Positions 16,601 through 18,303 of a stretch of DNA of 18,303 bases are shown here, piece by piece (the first letter of the stretch is position 1; each line of letters starts with the position of its first letter). Below the pieces are notes generated by a model. The model did no database searches and was not told where the DNA came from. It saw nothing but the letters and a program-made list of their open reading frames with translations. Source of the stretch: Candidatus Parabacteroides intestinavium (GTDB taxonomy: Bacteria; Bacteroidota; Bacteroidia; Bacteroidales; Tannerellaceae); contig DWYO01000147.1 of NCBI GenBank assembly GCA_019118725.1, positions 1-18,303 on the forward strand, read 5' to 3'. The position numbers and the translations under genes were made by a program.

Positions 16601-18095
16601 TCGAGACACGGCTCATCTGAAACTGACTATTCGTCCGGGTGCCGGTAAGACGGAAGAGTTCATGACGAAATCCGTAGAATATGCCACTCGTTTTGCTATG
16701 ATGCTGCGTCGTTTTAGCATCCAATATACCCAAAGCGATGGTATGATGCTTCCGGGATTTGCTCCGGAGGTAGGTGATATTTTCGGGCAATCACGTTCGG
16801 CGTTTGGCTATGCTCCGGGATTGGGATTTGCTTTTGGTCGGGTAGACCGTAGCTATCTGGATGAGGCAGATGCGAATGGTTGGCTGATTAAGGATACGGA
16901 GAGTAATATAACACCGGCGATGATTAACAACTCGAAGAATCTGACAATTCGGGCAAATTTGGAACCGATTCCCGGGTTGAAGATTGATTTGAATGCTAAT
17001 CGGGTGGATTCGCGGGATACGGAAATTCAATATATGTATGACGGCATGCCGGAAACCTATGGAGGCAGTTTTACGATGACTACAATAGCTTTAGGCGGTT
17101 CGTTAGGCGGAGGCGGCAATGCCGGGAATAATTATTCCTCGAAGCAATTTGAGAAATTCTTGCAGTATCGTTCGGAGATTGCTTCTCGTTTGGAACGAGC
17201 TTATTCCGGGACACGCTATCCGAACAGTGGCTTTGTGGCTGGTACGGCTTTGGCCGGTCAGAATTATAATCCGAATTACGGAAATGTTAGTCAGAACTCG
17301 GCGGATGTACTGATCCCGGCTTTCTTGGCGGCTTATACAGGAAAAGATCCGTCGAAAGTCGGTTTATCGGCATTCCCCTCCATCAAGAGCTTGCTGCCGA
17401 ACTGGCGCATTACGTATAATGGATTGACTAAGATTCCGGCTTTGCAGAAGTATTTCAAGGATATTACGTTGAGTCATCAATATAGAGCTTCTTACAATGT
17501 CGGTTCTTATACCTCTTACTTGAATTGGGCTGATGCAGGGAATGGTCTGGGCTTTACACGGGATGTTACTACGGGTAATCCTACACCATCTTCTCCCTAT
17601 GAGATTTCTTCGGTAAGCATATCCGATGGATTCACGCCGTTGCTGGGTGTGGATGCCACAGCGTTGAATAACATTACGGGAAAAGTGGAATACCGGACTT
17701 CCCGTACGTTGAATTTGAATATCTCATCTTATCAATTGGTTGAGTCAAATACGAACGAATTTGTTATCGGGTTGGGTTATAAGTTTGTCGAGTTCAATAA
17801 GGTCTTAAAGATGAAGAAGACGCAGAATTTCAGCAATGACTTGACGGTCAACTTGGATTTCTCTTTCCGAAAAACGCAATCGTTGATCCGGAAGATAGAA
17901 GAACAATTTACGCAGGCAACAAGTGGAAATATAGCTAGGACAATCCAATTCTCTGCTGATTATGGATTAAGCCGGGCTTTGACGCTACGGGCATTTTATG
18001 ACCTGCAAATTAACAAGCCTTTAGTGTCGAGTGCTTCTTATCCGACTTCCAATTCTAATTATGGAATAAGTCTTCGTTTCTCGTTGGCACAGTAA
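10668..18095 (+). CDS. sprA: Type IX secretion outer-membrane translocon SprA (Sov)
   Basis: SprA is the outer-membrane pore of the type IX secretion system, known structurally as a 36-strand single-chain beta barrel with a lateral gate and plug. The family was first described for gliding motility in Flavobacterium johnsoniae and as Sov in Porphyromonas gingivalis. The 2475 residues match the usual 2400-2500. A signal peptide covers about 1-25 (RKR, hydrophobic core, then ALNA). The first 200 residues contain hallmark segments such as FNITDMQFDLGPAERIFGPGGVRVKTQGSAEV. The rest is rich in alternating polar/aromatic beta strands. A charged stretch (QQQKKKKEVKLEKE, about 1917-1930) and a glycine-rich loop (GGSLGGGGNAGNNY, about 2142-2155) interrupt it. 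The C-terminus GISLRFSLAQ is a typical final barrel strand. No frameshift is seen. Proposed cargo includes the protein ending at 928. Confidence 0.97.
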   Translation: MRKRFKYILLLSAFILLSGLWALNADYLAPSQFLPEFEIAEPVPQSQVRDSVPPTRYPVSKTTTEEYEDLLKHSPADLKDPENVTTTIEYDINTGTYIVKTKLGDMELGTPMSLTPEEYQDYSMQESMRSYFRAKNAEEFEKEANKKFNITDMQFDLGPAERIFGPGGVRVKTQGSAEVTIGLKNNTTDNPSLPTRARSRTYFNFDESVQLNMQASVGSKVNFNMNYNTETSFDFDSKQLKLGYTGEEDEIIKSIEAGNVSMTTSNSLINGGSALFGMKADLQFGKLRVNALLAQQESSSKTVTAKGGVQTKEFEITIDDYDENRHFFLSQYFRDHYDESLTKLPRVNSAITINRVEIWVTNKQGNYDQSRNIVAFSDLGEHDHISNSQFVAQGSSDRPSNEANNLYQTITTNYPEARQVSRVTQVLGGFLESGRDFEKIESARLLDASEYVVNEQLGYVSLTSQIQSDDVLAVAFEYTYMGQAYQVGEFASDNTENTSNCLYVKLLKGTNMSPNMPFWDLMMKNVYSLDAYSVQKEKFQMNILYQSDTTGTYVNYLSEGAIRNEILLKVMNLDRLNSQNEAHSDGFFDFVDGYTIMAANGKIIFPVVEPFGSHLRKKIGNDAIADKYVYQELYDSTKTYAQQIAEKNKFILRGEYKASTTGEIVLDATNVARGSVKVTAGGTVLTENVDYTVDYASGIVTILNENVLSSGTAVSVSLENQSAYNMQRKTMMGLDLNYQLTKDINFGATIMHMSEMPLTTKTVLGDESVKNTLWGLNASYKAESQWLTNVFDKLPLLTLTKPSQISLNAEFAHLIAGHYENENTGAYSYLDDFESTQSSVDLLNPYPWNLASTPYDDAATALFPEASRVNDIEYGKNRALMAWYYVDGIFNRRNSRSRPNHLTDDDLSNHFVRAVQVTELFPGRDISVNDNTLLSVLNVAYYPNERGPYNLDADAVNSDGTLQHPEQRWGGIMRKLDQVDFETANIEYIEFWLMDPFVYNSTTAQGGDLYFNLGDISEDILKDEKKFFENGLPVDGNMADVDTTVWGKVPRQQSTVYAFDNSTGSRSLQDVGLNGLSSEEELQFSTYQDFLAQLTPKISAETLAAWQDDPLSVLNNPSGDKFHYFRGSDYDAQELGILERYKRYNGTEGNSEESTESYSTASRTTPDVEDLNQDNTLNENEKYFEYKISLRPQDMQVGSNYIVDEQEATVELENGERSSVKWYQFKIPVKQYQRKIGAINDFKTIRFMRMYMTGFRETTILRFGTFELVRGEWRVYERDLSNSTSTPSADATLEVSTVNIEENGRREPVNYVLPPGVTRMQDPSQPQLRQENEQSLSMKVTNLSQQDAVAIYKNTSYDLRQYKRMQLFTHAEALIDDATGLSNGDLSVFIRLGSDYTNNYYEYEVPLTVTPAGQNGQTEVWPESNMMDFAFETLTDVKLNRNKAKREGRDGVTYQTVYSEYDPNNSRNTVRVIGNPSLAEVKVIMIGIRNTSVTGVKNGEVWVNELRLTDFNEEGGWAANVNMNVALSDLGTVNVAGRVETAGFGALDQSVTERRLDDYSQYSVSTTLELGKFFPEKAKVSIPFYYAYSRERITPQYDPLNKDIKMSDALDNVETQAEKDSIKNYSIEQTTIKSIAFNNVHVDIQSKNPMPYDPANFSLSYSYSENSMQDPETEYERTKNWNGSFAYTYTPYAKPFRPFEKLEKNNGYTKYLKQFSLNYLPSNISFQTTMMRNYYELQLRDLNSLEYGGQNSIPVSFSQEFYWDRAFSLRWDFTNNLSVNFTSGTNARIEEPYVQVNKELNPDQYQVWKDSIKQSIKDLGTPLKYDQQFSVTWNLPLQYIPVLDWINSSASYNASYNWERSAEIEDDDPIGNVIKNQRQIDWQGNFNFQSLYNKNAYLKKINQKFNTTARNNNRRTQQQKKKKEVKLEKEIVLSPDSDVIVQHGMFTKKVRITAVGADGKRYAIKYKPINYAQVKILNRDTAHLKLTIRPGAGKTEEFMTKSVEYATRFAMMLRRFSIQYTQSDGMMLPGFAPEVGDIFGQSRSAFGYAPGLGFAFGRVDRSYLDEADANGWLIKDTESNITPAMINNSKNLTIRANLEPIPGLKIDLNANRVDSRDTEIQYMYDGMPETYGGSFTMTTIALGGSLGGGGNAGNNYSSKQFEKFLQYRSEIASRLERAYSGTRYPNSGFVAGTALAGQNYNPNYGNVSQNSADVLIPAFLAAYTGKDPSKVGLSAFPSIKSLLPNWRITYNGLTKIPALQKYFKDITLSHQYRASYNVGSYTSYLNWADAGNGLGFTRDVTTGNPTPSSPYEISSVSISDGFTPLLGVDATALNNITGKVEYRTSRTLNLNISSYQLVESNTNEFVIGLGYKFVEFNKVLKMKKTQNFSNDLTVNLDFSFRKTQSLIRKIEEQFTQATSGNIARTIQFSADYGLSRALTLRAFYDLQINKPLVSSASYPTSNSNYGISLRFSLAQ

Positions 18096-18188
18096 ATGAG
18101 AAGTTGGAACTTTACTCATGGCTGTTTATAGTCGAAAAGAGTGTACTTGGTAAGGCTAAATATAAAAAGGTGTATGTACAAAAAGATA

Positions 18189-18225
18189 TATTCCATTTTG
18201 CAGGAATAATTATTTTTCGTTTTTT
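18189..18225 (+). terminator. Weak terminator-like hairpin after sprA
   Basis: TATTCC (18189-18194) pairs with GGAATA (18203-18208) around an 8-base loop, followed by a T-rich run (TTTTTCGTTTTTT, 18213-18225). Only two G-C pairs are present, so it would be inefficient, but it is the only candidate end for the ruvA-sprA transcript. Confidence 0.3.
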
Positions 18226-18271
18226 ACATACGTTATTGGAAGTCTGTAGACAAAAGCCGGACGATAATTCG

Positions 18272-18279
18272 TATATTTG
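18272..18279 (+). promoter_or_regulatory. Promoter -7 box for a gene beyond the right edge
   Basis: TATATTTG fits the Bacteroidetes -7 consensus TAnnTTTG exactly. No TTG is seen 19-21 bases upstream. A transcript would start near 18286 and run out of the window, so the gene it serves is not visible. Confidence 0.45.
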
Positions 18280-18303
18280 TTGCGTATTAAAGTAAAGCTA
18301 CGA

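Noticed and set aside
18096..18128. ATG directly after the sprA stop
   Set aside because: The frame closes after about ten codons.
18104..18295. 63-codon open frame after sprA
   Set aside because: It spans the weak terminator hairpin and the exact -7 box at 18272-18279, is rich in aromatic and Lys codons as expected from AT-rich spacer, and has no family resemblance.
1..18303. CRISPR arrays, tRNA or rRNA genes, insertion sequences, prophage or toxin-antitoxin genes
   Set aside because: I found no spaced direct repeats, cloverleaf-like sequence, transposase motifs or such small gene pairs on either strand.

Overview
The window reads as chromosome of a gut-type Bacteroidales bacterium, most likely Parabacteroides or a close relative. 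Three things point there: a surface protein ending in a DUF6383-like domain, a full-length SprA (the type IX secretion translocon), and promoters of the Bacteroidetes form TTG-N20-TAnnTTTG in place of E. coli-type boxes. Start codons are preceded by A-rich sequence with little Shine-Dalgarno. All credible genes lie on the + strand. I see no rRNA, tRNA, CRISPR array, insertion sequence or phage gene.

Layout. (1) 2-928: the 3' part of a large, probably highly expressed surface/secreted protein whose start lies left of the window. (2) 929-1593: a 665-base gap holding a compact palindromic element (937-1051), a clear rho-independent terminator (1219-1256), a good Bacteroidetes promoter (1313-1343) and a structured leader of about 240 bases that may contain a 24-codon mini-ORF. 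(3) 1594-4287: a tight operon, iorA-iorB-tlpA-like, encoding a 2-oxoacid (aryl-pyruvate) ferredoxin oxidoreductase and an exported thioredoxin-fold protein. IorA lacks the usual C-terminal ferredoxin domain. (4) 4372-5157: a flavodoxin-ferredoxin fusion (EFR1-like), preceded by an inverted repeat with two alternative right arms. (5) 5218-9956: dxs-trkA-trkH, that is MEP-pathway isoprenoid synthesis followed by both parts of a Trk potassium uptake system. (6) 10072-18095: ruvA overlapping sprA by one base, a Holliday-junction protein followed by a 2475-residue outer-membrane translocon. (7) 18096-18303: a short tail with a weak terminator-like hairpin and a promoter -7 box that probably serves a gene beyond the right edge.

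How the genes fit together. Genes 3 and 4 are anaerobic redox functions: IorAB makes reduced ferredoxin from amino-acid-derived 2-oxoacids, and the neighbouring flavodoxin-ferredoxin protein is a candidate electron carrier. Genes at the two ends may be linked through secretion: the C-terminal domain of the first protein resembles a type IX sorting domain, and SprA is the pore such cargo passes through. Most of the window is ordinary core genome. The less explained parts are the intergenic elements at 937-1051, 1344-1593 and 4295-4357, and the ferredoxin-less IorA. No wholly new multi-gene system is evident.
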